Shown here one piece after another: positions 42,675 to 51,381 of a stretch of DNA of 64,000 nt (within the stretch, counting starts at the first letter, position 1; the number at the start of each line of letters is the position of its first letter). Position numbers and translations under genes: made by a program. The stretch is from Streptomyces polyasparticus. Its GTDB lineage: Bacteria > Actinomycetota > Actinomycetes > Streptomycetales > Streptomycetaceae. Location of the stretch: contig NZ_JACTVJ010000004.1 in assembly GCF_014493765.1 (NCBI RefSeq), forward strand, positions 620,001 to 684,000. Direction: 5' to 3'. The notes below the pieces were generated by a model. The model saw nothing but the letters and a program-made list of their open reading frames with translations. It was not told the DNA's origin and searched no databases.

Positions 42675-43349
42675 TCAGAGAGCGGCGGGGATAGGCGCTT
42701 GGTGCGTGAGGTGCGCCCACGAAGGGGGCCCGCGCCTGATTACGGCATGGGCGAGTACGGCGATACGGGGCCGGGCCCGGGTCCGCCGTGGCCGGCGGCG
42801 CTGCGCGGGGCGCGGCGTCGCGGGAAGCCTGACGAAGGAGAGCAGCAGGCGCAGCGGGGTGAACGCGAAAGCGGCCACCGTTTCCAGGAGTTGGAAGAAG
42901 GCCGCTTCGCCGCGGGCGATCCACAGCGCGCAGAGCACGGCCGCCGCGAGGTGGACGGCGAGCATGCCGGCCGAGCCGTGGGTCAGGGCGTCGAGGAGTG
43001 TGGTCTCCGCGGCCATGCCGGGCGCTGCGCTTGTGCCGGGGGGCTGCAGGTGTTCGGCGTGCGGGTTCGCGGAGGCGGCGGAGTGGGCTCCGGTCACCGC
43101 GAAGATGCCGTGCAGGACGGTCTGGACGGCGACCATGCCGACGCCGATGGACAGGAGTCCGCGGCGGCGGCCGCTCGCGCACCAGGCGCCTGCGGTCAGT
43201 ACCGCGAAGGCCAGCAGAAGCGAGCTGAGCGGAAGTTCATGGTCGGACATGGACGAATGCCCCACACCGGCCAACGTCACGGCCACGGCCGCGAAGAGGG
43301 CGGCCCGCAAGGCGCGTATCGGCGAGCGGGGATTCGTCATCGCGCACAT
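42675..43349 (-). CDS. Integral membrane protein with His-containing loops
   Basis: 224 residues from ATG 43349, chosen for AGGAAG eight bases upstream; ATG 43340 is an alternative. Four to five hydrophobic helices: ALFAAVAVTLAGVGHSS, PLSSLLLAFAVLTAGAWCA, LLSIGVGMVAVQTVLHGIFAV, GMLAVHLAAAVLCALWIA and AAFAFTPLRLLLSFV. His residues cluster near helix ends (GHSSMSDHE, ANPHAEH, ALTHG), similar to metal-transport accessory proteins. The C-terminus is basic. It is on the same strand as the PepSY gene, 430 bases upstream of it. Confidence 0.75.
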   Translation of the reverse strand: MCAMTNPRSPIRALRAALFAAVAVTLAGVGHSSMSDHELPLSSLLLAFAVLTAGAWCASGRRRGLLSIGVGMVAVQTVLHGIFAVTGAHSAASANPHAEHLQPPGTSAAPGMAAETTLLDALTHGSAGMLAVHLAAAVLCALWIARGEAAFFQLLETVAAFAFTPLRLLLSFVRLPATPRPAQRRRPRRTRARPRIAVLAHAVIRRGPPSWAHLTHQAPIPAAL

Positions 43350-43439
43350 AGTGCCAGCTTCCTGGTGGGGCGCAAGAGGCACCCCGTCCTGCTGATGCGA
43401 GCGGCCCCCGCCCGGCCGCTGCGCCGCCCCGCGACGCCT

Positions 43440-44200
43440 CGTCGTGGCGGGGCTGCCGCCCCACCACCTTCGCGGGGGCTCCGCCCCTGCACCCCCGGCG
43501 GCTTGGGCCGCCCTCCCCGGCACGCCAAACATTGGCACCCCGCCACTGGGTTGCTGCGCCGCTCCGCGACGCAGAGTGGTGGGCGGGGCTGCCGCCCCAC
43601 CACCCTCGCGGGGGCTCCGCCCCCTGCACCCCCGGCGGCTTCGGCCGCCCTCCCCGGGCCGGCGGAGAGATTGGCACCCCGCTACCCGACCGCGGCGCCG
43701 AGTCGTGGGCAGGTCTGACGCCCCACCCCGTGCGGGGGCACGGGCCCCGCACTCCCACACCTTGAGCCGCCTCCCCAGGCCGGCGCACAGCTCGGCGCCC
43801 CCACCACCCGGCTGCTGCGCCGCTCCGCGACGCGGAGTGGTGGGCGGGCCTGACCGCCCCGCCGCCCCCTGCACCCCCGGCGGCTGGGGCCGCCCTCCCC
43901 GGAACGCCGGACACTGGCGCCCCGCCACCCGGCCGCTGCGCCGCTGCGCGACGCCGAACCAGCGGGTGGGGCTGACGCCCCACCAACCCTGCGAGGGCAC
44001 GGCCCCCTACGCCCCCGCACTTTGGGCCGCCTCCCCAGGCCGGCGCCTAGGCCGGAGCCCCACCACCCTCGCGCGGGCTCCGCCCCCGGCAGCTCCAGCC
44101 GCCCTCCCCAGCACGCCGGACACTGGCGCCCAACCACCCCTGCACCCCAGGCCTGGGCCGCCCTCCCCGACACGCCTGACACTCCCGCCCCGCCACCCCT
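43440..44200 (+). repeat. Degenerate ~125-135 bp module repeated about six times
   Basis: The 1-kb gene-free stretch 43350-44351 is dominated by a module with GGGGCTGCCGCCCCACCACC, GGGGGCTCCGCCCC, a CACCCCCGGCGGCTTGGGCC-like part and GCTGCGCCGCTCCGCGACGC. The landmark CTGCCGCC/CTGACGCC recurs at ~43453, 43589, 43715, 43850, 43972 and 44055. Each module contains several GC-only dyads such as GGGGGCTCCGCCCCC. Open frames across it on both strands are artefacts of the GC bias and periodicity. Confidence 0.85.
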
Positions 44201-44351
44201 ACGCGGCCCCCGCCCCCGGACCCGGGCCAGGACGCCCCCACCGCCGAGGCAGCGCAACCCCCGCCACCTGCGCATCCCTCGCAAGCCACGCGCGATCTGC
44301 CCATGGCAGAAAACGTTGCCGCGGAGGACCCCGCGCGGACACGATCGCCCC

Positions 44352-45344
44352 ATGAAACTTCTGCTTCTCGGTGGTACCGAATTCGCCGGGCGTGCTCTCG
44401 TCGAGGGTGCGCTCGACCGTGGGTGGGACGTGACGGTGTTTCATCGTGGCAATCACCCCGTGCCGCAAGGGGCGCGGTCGCTCAACGGGGACCGGACCGC
44501 TCCCGGTGGGCTCGACGCGCTCGCGGAGGGCGAGTGGGACGCGGTGGTCGACACCTGGTCGAAGGCGCCGAGGGCCGTGCGGGACACCGCGCGGCTGCTC
44601 AAGGGCCGGGTGGGGCACTACGCCTACGTGTCCACGTTCTCCGTCTACACCTGGGCTCCGCCCGCCGGGTACGACGAGAGCGCTCCCCTGGTGACGGGCG
44701 ACCCGGACTCGGACGCGTTCGACGACTACGCCGTGGCCAAGCGGGGCTCCGAGCTCGCCCTGGAGCGGGAGTTCGGCACGGACCGCTCGCTGCACGTACG
44801 GGCGGGCCTGCTGCTCGGACCGTACGAGAACGTCGGCCGGCTGCCCTGGTGGCTCGGCCGGATCGAGCGCGGCGGCCCCGTGCTCGCCCCCGGGCCGCGC
44901 GACCTCAGGATCCAGTACCTCGACGTGCGCGACATGGCCGAGTGGATCCTCGACGCCGTCGAGGCCGGACTCACCGGCCCGTACAACATGGTGAGTCCGT
45001 CGGGTCACACGACCATGGGCGAGTTCCTCGACACCCTCGTCGAGGTCGTCGGTTCGGACGCGGAGCTGCGCTGGACCGATCCGCAGGTGATCCTCGACGC
45101 GGGCATCCAGCCGTGGACCGAGCTGCCGGTCTGGGTGCCGCCGGGCACCGACATGCAGGACGCGGTGCACAGCGCCGATGTCTCCCGGGCGGTCGCCACC
45201 GGTCTGCGCTGCCGGCCCGTACGCGAGACCGTCGCCGACACCTGGGCCTGGCTGCAGTCCATCGGCGGCAAGGCGCCCCTGCGCCCGGACCGCCCGATGA
45301 AGGGCGTCGACCCCGCGGTGGAGGCCAAGGTTCTCGGCCTCTGA
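44352..45344 (+). CDS. NAD-dependent epimerase/dehydratase-like protein
   Basis: 330 residues. N-terminal motif LLLGGTEFAGRALVE (GGTxFxG, residues ~6-13) and the extended-SDR features VVDTWSKAPRAV, YVSTFSVYTW and FDDYAVAKRGSE (YxxxK-like YAVAK). This subgroup resembles plastid CSP41/isoflavone-reductase-like epimerases whose bacterial substrates are unknown. Length is normal. No operon partner is apparent; it begins right after the long repeat region. Confidence 0.88.
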   Translation: MKLLLLGGTEFAGRALVEGALDRGWDVTVFHRGNHPVPQGARSLNGDRTAPGGLDALAEGEWDAVVDTWSKAPRAVRDTARLLKGRVGHYAYVSTFSVYTWAPPAGYDESAPLVTGDPDSDAFDDYAVAKRGSELALEREFGTDRSLHVRAGLLLGPYENVGRLPWWLGRIERGGPVLAPGPRDLRIQYLDVRDMAEWILDAVEAGLTGPYNMVSPSGHTTMGEFLDTLVEVVGSDAELRWTDPQVILDAGIQPWTELPVWVPPGTDMQDAVHSADVSRAVATGLRCRPVRETVADTWAWLQSIGGKAPLRPDRPMKGVDPAVEAKVLGL

Positions 45345-45435
45345 GCGCGACGCGTGCCCGGACTCCGAGATCGCGTGCCCGGCCTCCGAGCACGCCCCGG
45401 CCCGTGGCCCCGGCCGGAGGGTGGTGTCAGGTACA

Positions 45436-45449
45436 CCCCCGGCCGGGGG
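45436..45449. promoter_or_regulatory. Perfect 14-bp GC palindrome upstream of the sensor kinase
   Basis: CCCCCGGCCGGGGG lies ~104 bases before the kinase start. GC-only palindromes are frequent by chance in this genome, so a regulatory role is only a possibility. Confidence 0.25.
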
Positions 45450-45552
45450 CGGAACCCCGTGACCTGGGGGTCCGCGCCCGTCACACTGGACGACGCGGGG
45501 GCCGGCACGGACGTACCGGCCGCGCGGACACGATCCAGGAGGACGGACGGCC

Positions 45553-46824
45553 ATGGGCATCGACAGCGCGGCGACGACGAAGGTGCGCGGCTCGCTGATC
45601 GCCGCCGCCCAGGGCCTCGCCCTCGCCCTGCTCGCGCTGACGGCCTCGATCGTCCTGTTCGTCCTGACCGTCGTGTCGCTCGCCCTGATCCCCATCGGCG
45701 TCGGTGTCCTCACCACGCCGTACCTCATCGACCTGGTGCGCGCCCACGCCACGACACGGCGCAAGCTCGCGTACGCCTGGTCGGGCGTGGAGATCCCCGT
45801 GCCGTACCGCCGGTTCCCGGCCGACCTGCGCACGGGGTTCGTCGGCCATGTGGAGCGCCTGAACCTGATGCTGAAGGACCCGGCGACCTGGCGGGACCTG
45901 CTGTGGCTGCTCACCGATATGACGGCCGGCGCGGTCACCGCGATCCTCGCGCCCGGGCTCCTTGTCGAAGGGCTCTTCGGCACGGTCCTTTTCGCGGGCC
46001 TGTGGACGGTGCTGGGCGACTGGTGGTACGCGTTCATTCCCGTGCAGGGCTGGGGCACGGCCTTCCTCGCCTCCCTGCTCGGCCTCGTCTGGATCACGCT
46101 CGGCCTGCTCTTCAACCCCTATCTCGTACGGGCGCACTTCGCGGTGGCCGCGGCCTCGCTCTCCCCGACCCGCAAGGCCCGGCTCGACGCCCGGATCGAC
46201 CAGCTCACCGAGTCACGGCATGACGCGGTGGACGCCTCGGCCGCCGAACTGCGCCGTATCGAGCGGGACTTGCACGACGGCGCGCAGGCCCGGCTCGTGG
46301 CGATGGGCATGGACCTCGGCACGATCGAGGCGCTCGTCGAGAAGAACCCGGCGAAGGCCAAGGAGCTGCTCGCGCAGGCCCGGCAGAACTCCGCGGACGC
46401 GCTCACCGAACTGCGCGACCTGGTGCGCGGCATCCACCCGCCGGTGCTCGCGGAACGCGGCCTCGGCGATGCGGTGCAGGCCCTCGCCCTGCGGCTGCCG
46501 GTGCCCACCGAGGTGGCGGTGGCGCTGCCCGGACGGCTCGAGGCGCCGGTCGAGTCCGCCGCGTACTTCGCGGTGAGCGAGGTGCTCACCAACGCGGTCA
46601 AGCACGCGGACGCCGAACGGATCTGGGTCGACATCGAGCATCGGGCCGGCATGCTCCGTATCGCCGTCACCGACAACGGGCGCGGCGGCGCGGACGTGTC
46701 CGCGGGCAGCGGGCTGCGCGGGGTCGAGCGGCGGCTCGGTACATTCGACGGTGTCCTGGCCGTCAGCTCTCCCGCGGGCGGTCCCACCATGGTGACCATG
46801 GAGATCCCTTGCGCGTCCTCCTAG
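45553..46824 (+). CDS. Two-component sensor histidine kinase (HisKA_3 type)
   Basis: 423 residues from ATG with AGGAGG upstream. The N-terminal membrane sensor domain has four helices (ALALLALTASIVLFVLTVVSL, LTTPYLI region, GAVTAILAPGLLVEGLFGTVL, FLASLLGLVWITLGLL). It is followed by the phosphoacceptor helix RIERDLHDGAQARLVAMGMDLG (His near 242) and an HATPase domain (SEVLTNAVKHA N-box, VTDNGRGG G1 box, GLRGVERRL). It phosphorylates the overlapping LuxR-type regulator. The sensed signal is unknown. Confidence 0.94.
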   Translation: MGIDSAATTKVRGSLIAAAQGLALALLALTASIVLFVLTVVSLALIPIGVGVLTTPYLIDLVRAHATTRRKLAYAWSGVEIPVPYRRFPADLRTGFVGHVERLNLMLKDPATWRDLLWLLTDMTAGAVTAILAPGLLVEGLFGTVLFAGLWTVLGDWWYAFIPVQGWGTAFLASLLGLVWITLGLLFNPYLVRAHFAVAAASLSPTRKARLDARIDQLTESRHDAVDASAAELRRIERDLHDGAQARLVAMGMDLGTIEALVEKNPAKAKELLAQARQNSADALTELRDLVRGIHPPVLAERGLGDAVQALALRLPVPTEVAVALPGRLEAPVESAAYFAVSEVLTNAVKHADAERIWVDIEHRAGMLRIAVTDNGRGGADVSAGSGLRGVERRLGTFDGVLAVSSPAGGPTMVTMEIPCASS

Positions 46825-47459
46825 CCGAAGATCTCTTTCTGCTGCGTGACGGTCTGGTGCGGATGCTCGAGGCCTACGACTTCGAGGTGGTCGCCGCCGT
46901 CGAGACCGGGCCCGAACTGACCCGCGCCTTCGCCGAGTTGGAGATCGACGTCGCGGTGTGCGACGTACGGCTGCCGCCCTCGCACACCGACGAGGGCCTG
47001 CAGTGCGCCCTGGCCGCGCGGCGGGCCAGGCCCGGGCTTCCGGTGCTCGTCCTCTCCCAGCACGTGGAGCAGCTGTACGCGCGGGAGCTGCTCGCGGACG
47101 GCAACGGCGGGATCGGGTATCTGCTCAAGGACCGGGTCTTCGACGCGGAGCAGTTCATCGACGCCGTACGGCGGGTCGCAGCGGGCGGTACCGCGATGGA
47201 CCCGCAGGTGATCCAGCAGCTGCTCTCGCGGCGGCAGGCGGACCGGCCGGTCGGCGGGCTCACCCCGCGCGAGCTGGAAGTGCTCGAACTGATGGCGCAG
47301 GGGCGGTCCAATGCGGCGATCGCGGGGCAGCTGTTCGTGACCGAACGCGCCATCGCCAAGCACACCTCCAATATCTTCGCGAAACTCGATCTTCCGGTGT
47401 CGGACGACGACAACCGCCGGGTGCTCGCCGTTCTCGCCTATCTCGACCAAGGGCGTTGA
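46809..47459 (+). CDS. LuxR/NarL-family response regulator
   Basis: 216 residues from TTG 46809, which overlaps the kinase by 16 bases and has GGAG upstream; translational coupling is likely. The receiver domain has acidic LLAED (~4-8), the phosphorylated aspartate in VAVCDVRLPP (D~52) and a conserved Lys in YLLKDRV (~107). The LuxR HTH reads LTPRELEVLELMAQGRSNAAIA...VTERAIAKHTSNIFAKL (~150-195). It is the cognate partner of the preceding kinase. Confidence 0.95.
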   Translation: MRVLLAEDLFLLRDGLVRMLEAYDFEVVAAVETGPELTRAFAELEIDVAVCDVRLPPSHTDEGLQCALAARRARPGLPVLVLSQHVEQLYARELLADGNGGIGYLLKDRVFDAEQFIDAVRRVAAGGTAMDPQVIQQLLSRRQADRPVGGLTPRELEVLELMAQGRSNAAIAGQLFVTERAIAKHTSNIFAKLDLPVSDDDNRRVLAVLAYLDQGR

Positions 47460-47520
47460 GATTGACCCCCGTTGGGGCGCGTTGGGGTGTTGTGCCGGAA
47501 TTGAACCCGGAGAATTCTAC

Positions 47521-47537
47521 GAAGTTCCGATAACTTC
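47521..47537. promoter_or_regulatory. AT-richer dyad upstream of the DUF1996 gene
   Basis: GAAGTT and AACTTC around CCGAT form a perfect 6-bp dyad 45 bases before the start. It stands out for its low GC in this context and could be an operator. Confidence 0.4.
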
Positions 47538-47581
47538 TGAGGCCGCTGAAACAGACGGAGATCGTCCGCGTACCTAGCCCC

Positions 47582-49063
47582 ATGGGACGCACTTCTCGTC
47601 AACGATCATCTCGTAAACGCTCCAAACTGGCCGGACGGGCGCTAGCCGCCTCCACGGCATTGATCCTGGGTGCAGGCGGCCTGACGATGGCGAATTTCTA
47701 TGCCTCGGCAGGTGAAGAGAGCAGTCAGCCGCCGGCCTCCGCCCAGGAATCCGGATCCGGGCCCCAGATGTCGACCATCGACTGCCCGGATGTCTCCCAG
47801 CAGCTGCAGGACGTGCCCGAGGGAGCACGACCGACGGTCGACCGCGAACTGGCCGCCCTGGACACGCAGATCACCCAGGCGTACGAGAGTTTCGCGCAGG
47901 GACAGCAGGATGTTCTCGGTCCGCTGGAGGAGCAGCGCCGGGGCACGCTCGCCGCGATCGCGGGGGCGATACAGGAGGCCGGCGGGCAGCCGCCGGAGGG
48001 CCTGGACTCCTTCGCTCCCTGCACGTTACGGGCCGACGAACAGCCTCCCGCCCAGGGCGGCACCGAGAGCCCGGGCGCGAGCGAGGCACCGGGCGAGGAG
48101 CCCGGAGAGGGCGGGGAACCAGGGCAGGGCGAGGAACCGGGACAGGGCGAGCAGCCGGGCAACGGCGGGCAGGCCGGGAACGGCCCGTCCCCCGACGACT
48201 TCGTCCCGATCGAGGACGTCGCACCCAATGTGAACAAGGTGCGCAATCAACGAGGCGCGTCCCGTGGACAGTTCCAGACCAAATGCGGAACGAACGAGAA
48301 CGGAAAGTTCAACCCGGACAATGTCATTGTCGCTCCAGGTGTGAGCAATGGCGCTCACCATATGCACGATTACGTCGGCAATCAGGCCACAGACGCCTTC
48401 TCCAGCGACGAGGATCTGGCCAACGGCCGGACCACCTGCCGCAATCAGCGCGACAAATCCACGTACTACTGGCCGGTCCTGAGGATTCAGAACGGACAGG
48501 AAGAGAACGACGCGCAGGCGGACGGCGGCGGCAAGGACCAGAACGTCGGCGAGATCCAGACCCCCGACCAGGTCACGCTGAAGTTCGTGGGCAGTCCCAC
48601 GGGCAAGGTCGTCGCGATGCCGCGCTTCCTGCGGATCATCACCGGTGACGCCAAGGCGTTCACCAACGGCAATGCGAACGCCAATGCGTCCTGGTCCTGC
48701 ACCGGATTCGAGAACCGTCAGCTCAAGGACAAGTACCCGCTCTGCCCCGAGGGCTCGAAGGTCGTGCGCACCTTCAAGTTCCAGAGCTGCTGGGACGGCC
48801 AGAACATCGACAGCGCCAACCACCGCACCCATGTGGCCTTCGCCGGCGCGGACGGGCGCTGCCCGGCGGGCTTCCGGGCGATTCCGCAGCTGGTGCAGCG
48901 GATCGTGTACGACGTGCCGCCGGAGCCCAACTTCGCCGTCGACTCCTTCCCCGAGCAGCTGCACAAACCGGTCACCGACCACGGGGACTTCATCAACGTC
49001 TTCGCGGACCGCGAGATGCGGCGCCTGGTGAGCTGCATCAACCGCGGCGACCGCTGCCGCTGA
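47582..49063 (+). CDS. Secreted DUF1996 domain protein
   Basis: 493 residues. A twin basic signal region ([32 protein letters not shown], shown only in part here as [18 protein letters not shown]) directs export. A ~150-residue N-terminal helical part ([12 protein letters not shown]...) is followed by a Gly/Glu/Pro repeat linker ([14 protein letters not shown]). The DUF1996 domain spans ~225-490 with [44 protein letters not shown] and HRTHVAF. DUF1996 proteins are secreted in fungi and actinomycetes; their enzyme activity is not defined, though conserved His/Asp suggest hydrolase-like chemistry. Confidence 0.9.
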   Translation: MGRTSRQRSSRKRSKLAGRALAASTALILGAGGLTMANFYASAGEESSQPPASAQESGSGPQMSTIDCPDVSQQLQDVPEGARPTVDRELAALDTQITQAYESFAQGQQDVLGPLEEQRRGTLAAIAGAIQEAGGQPPEGLDSFAPCTLRADEQPPAQGGTESPGASEAPGEEPGEGGEPGQGEEPGQGEQPGNGGQAGNGPSPDDFVPIEDVAPNVNKVRNQRGASRGQFQTKCGTNENGKFNPDNVIVAPGVSNGAHHMHDYVGNQATDAFSSDEDLANGRTTCRNQRDKSTYYWPVLRIQNGQEENDAQADGGGKDQNVGEIQTPDQVTLKFVGSPTGKVVAMPRFLRIITGDAKAFTNGNANANASWSCTGFENRQLKDKYPLCPEGSKVVRTFKFQSCWDGQNIDSANHRTHVAFAGADGRCPAGFRAIPQLVQRIVYDVPPEPNFAVDSFPEQLHKPVTDHGDFINVFADREMRRLVSCINRGDRCR

Positions 49064-49115
49064 CCGACCCCGACCCCGACCCCCAGTCCTCGACCCCACT
49101 CCCCACATCACCGAC

Positions 49116-49146
49116 CATGGGCCCCGTCCCCCACGCGGGGCCCATG
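49116..49146 (+). terminator. Terminator between convergent DUF1996 and lipoprotein genes
   Basis: CATGGGCCCCG (49116-49126) pairs with CGGGGCCCATG (49136-49146) over a 9-base loop; no T tract. It serves both directions. Confidence 0.75.
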
Positions 49147-49167
49147 CCCCCGCCCTGCGCGGCCGGC

Positions 49168-49602
49168 TCAGTGCTGATGACCTCCGGTGTGCCCGTTCCC
49201 CCCTGCACCACTACTCCCCGAGTGGTGCCCGGCACGCTCCACGGTCCCGCCGAGCCGGCCGCGCAGTGACATGACCACCTTCTCCTCGCCACTGGCGACC
49301 CACTTGCGGCCGACGAGATACGTACCGCCGTAGTCATTGGCCTCGTTGATCCACTCACGCTGGCCGCGGGCCGTGGCGAACGTGGTCAGGATGAACCGGC
49401 CTTCGCCGTTGCGGCAGTTGGCCTGCCGCAGTTCGGCCGCGTCCGTCTGGACGTTGGGCTCGCAGTCCGCCTTCGCGGCGATCTCCTCGAGGCTGCCGGT
49501 GACGATCTCCGGCACCGGATCGTCCGACGCACCGCTGCAGCCGACGACAGCGAACAGGGCTGCTGCGCATGCGAGTTGGGCTATGTGGGGGCGTAAACGC
49601 AT
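49168..49602 (-). CDS. Small lipoprotein with His-rich tail
   Basis: 144 residues from ATG 49602. The signal peptide ends with lipobox VVGC (~19-22). The mature part (VTGSLEEIAAKADCEPNVQTDAAELRQANCRNGEGRF, named only by its two Cys) has a likely disulfide, a short beta domain (FILTTFATARGQREWI, YLVGRKWVAS) and a Gly/His-rich tail (HHSGSSGAGGNGHTGGHQH). It is conserved in Streptomyces; no function is known. It is divergent from the kinase gene across ~85 bases. Confidence 0.82.
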   Translation of the reverse strand: MRLRPHIAQLACAAALFAVVGCSGASDDPVPEIVTGSLEEIAAKADCEPNVQTDAAELRQANCRNGEGRFILTTFATARGQREWINEANDYGGTYLVGRKWVASGEEKVVMSLRGRLGGTVERAGHHSGSSGAGGNGHTGGHQH

Positions 49603-49688
49603 GGCTCCATCGTGCCCCTGCGGCCCACGCGCCCGCGCGTCAACCGTCATACTGACGCGCGTCGTCTCAACGGGGGAGCATGCGACAC

Positions 49689-51320
49689 ATGAGGTACGGG
49701 GTGGAACTGCCAAGCCACATAGGCCCTTACGCCGTGGAGCGCGAGCTGGGCGCGGGCGGCATGGGCATGGTGTACCTGGCGCGGTCACGCGGCGGCCGGA
49801 CCGTCGCGGTCAAGGTGGCGCGTCCCGAACTGGCCGCCGATCCGCATTTCCGCGCACGGTTCCGCGCCGAGGTCGAGGCCGCCCGCAAGGTCGGCGGCTT
49901 CCATACGGCGCAGGTCGTCGACGCCGACCCGGAGGCGGACACGCCCTGGCTCGCGACGGCGTATGTGGCGGGGCCGACCCTGGCCGGACTGATCGACGCG
50001 CAGGGCCCGATGGACGAGGTCCGGCTGCGCTCGCTGGGCGCGGCACTCGCGGAGGCCCTGGGGGCCATCCACGGCTGCGGGCTGATCCACCGCGACCTCA
50101 AGCCCGGCAACATCATCATGGCCGAGGACGGGCCCCGCGTGCTCGACTTCGGCATCGCACGGGCCGTGGAGTCCACCCGGCTCACCTCCACCGGAGCGGC
50201 CTTCGGCACGCCCGGCTTCCTGGCGCCCGAACAGGCCCAGGGCCTCGAAGTGGGCCCGGCCGCCGATGTGTTCGCGCTGGGCGCGGTGCTTGTCGCCGCG
50301 GCGGGTGGGAGCGCGTTCGGCGGGGGCACCCCGATGGGGCTGATGTACCGCTCGGTGCACGAGACACCGGATCTCTCCGCCGTGCCCGCGGGCCTGCGCC
50401 CGGTGATCGCCGACTGCCTGGCGAAGGACCCGGCCGGGCGTCCCACCCCGGAGCGGCTGCTCGACCTCTTCGCCCCGCAGCCCGCTGCGCAGCCACAGGC
50501 CCCCGCGCACCCGCCCACCGTGGCGGTTGCCCCGCCGCAGCCGCCTGCGGACCGCGCCCCGTCGCAGCCGCCCGCGGACCGCGGCGGCGAGGACGCCGTG
50601 ACCGCCGGCGCCCTGCACGACCTCGCCACCCAGCCGGCCGCGGCGGCGGGCTCGCCGTCACCGGCGCCGGCCTCGCCCTCTCCCTCCCCCGCCCCCTCCC
50701 CCTCCCGCACCGCCCGGAACTGGCGCGTCGCGATCGCCGCCGCCCTGCTCGTGGTCGGCGGGTTCGTGGCCACCCAGCTGGCCGGGAACCCCGGAGGGGA
50801 CGGCGGCGGGGACGACGCCTCCTTCCCCAAGGCCGAGTACGAGCTCACCAGGCCGCTCGAACTCGTCGACGGCGCCTACACGTTGAACGACACCTACATC
50901 CCCGACCCGCGCCCGCTGGACGACAGCGACGCCCAGAAGGACGCCCTGGCCATCTCGGCCACGTACGACGGAGCCGGCGGGAACGGGGCCTTCCAGAGCC
51001 TGCAGGTGAACGGCGAGTACGGCCGGTTCAAGGAAGCGAACGTCGACATGGAGCCGACGATCAACAGCATGCTCGTGACGAACGAGCAGACGTTCCACGA
51101 GCCGCTGCGGAAGATCCAGGTCCCCGGCTCGAAGACCAGGTTCACCTGCCGGTCGGCCTCCTCCTCCTCGTACGGCACCGCGACCGTCTGCGCATGGTCC
51201 GACCTGAACACGCGCGGGGCCGTCCAGTTCATCGGCGGGGCGAATCTGGACCGGGCGGCGAAGGAGGCCGACCAGATCCGCAAGGAGATGACGCGTCCGG
51301 TCACGGGGCCGGGCTACTGA
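49689..51320 (+). CDS. Transmembrane serine/threonine protein kinase
   Basis: 543 residues. ATG 49689 lies 10 bases after GGGGGAG; ATG 49680 is too close to it. The N-terminal Hanks-type kinase (~8-265) is complete: GAGGMGMV, VAVKVA lysine, IHRDLKPGNI, LDFGIA, GTPGFLAPEQ. A Pro/Ala/Ser-rich linker leads to one helix (VAIAAALLVVGGFVATQLAG, ~355) and a ~165-residue outer domain (YELTRPLELVDGAYTLND, CRSASSSSYGTATVCAW with two Cys). This is a PknB-like receptor layout with a non-PASTA sensor. It is divergent from the lipoprotein and followed by the sigma-like gene. Confidence 0.94.
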   Translation: MRYGVELPSHIGPYAVERELGAGGMGMVYLARSRGGRTVAVKVARPELAADPHFRARFRAEVEAARKVGGFHTAQVVDADPEADTPWLATAYVAGPTLAGLIDAQGPMDEVRLRSLGAALAEALGAIHGCGLIHRDLKPGNIIMAEDGPRVLDFGIARAVESTRLTSTGAAFGTPGFLAPEQAQGLEVGPAADVFALGAVLVAAAGGSAFGGGTPMGLMYRSVHETPDLSAVPAGLRPVIADCLAKDPAGRPTPERLLDLFAPQPAAQPQAPAHPPTVAVAPPQPPADRAPSQPPADRGGEDAVTAGALHDLATQPAAAAGSPSPAPASPSPSPAPSPSRTARNWRVAIAAALLVVGGFVATQLAGNPGGDGGGDDASFPKAEYELTRPLELVDGAYTLNDTYIPDPRPLDDSDAQKDALAISATYDGAGGNGAFQSLQVNGEYGRFKEANVDMEPTINSMLVTNEQTFHEPLRKIQVPGSKTRFTCRSASSSSYGTATVCAWSDLNTRGAVQFIGGANLDRAAKEADQIRKEMTRPVTGPGY

Positions 51321-51381
51321 TCGCCTGCGGCGCGTCACCGCATTCGAGTGACCATCCCAAGATTCGCTCGTTTTGCTGAAC

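Noticed and set aside
43440-44200. Protein-coding genes across the GC-rich modules
   Set aside because: Frames on both strands translate to Pro/Ala/Arg low-complexity sequence and follow the repeat period; no start signals or domains are visible.
47510-47540. Resemblance to a loxP-like recombination site (TACGAAGTT...ATAACTTC)
   Set aside because: Only short arm pieces match and the spacing is wrong; no recombinase is nearby. A chance likeness or a plain operator is more likely.
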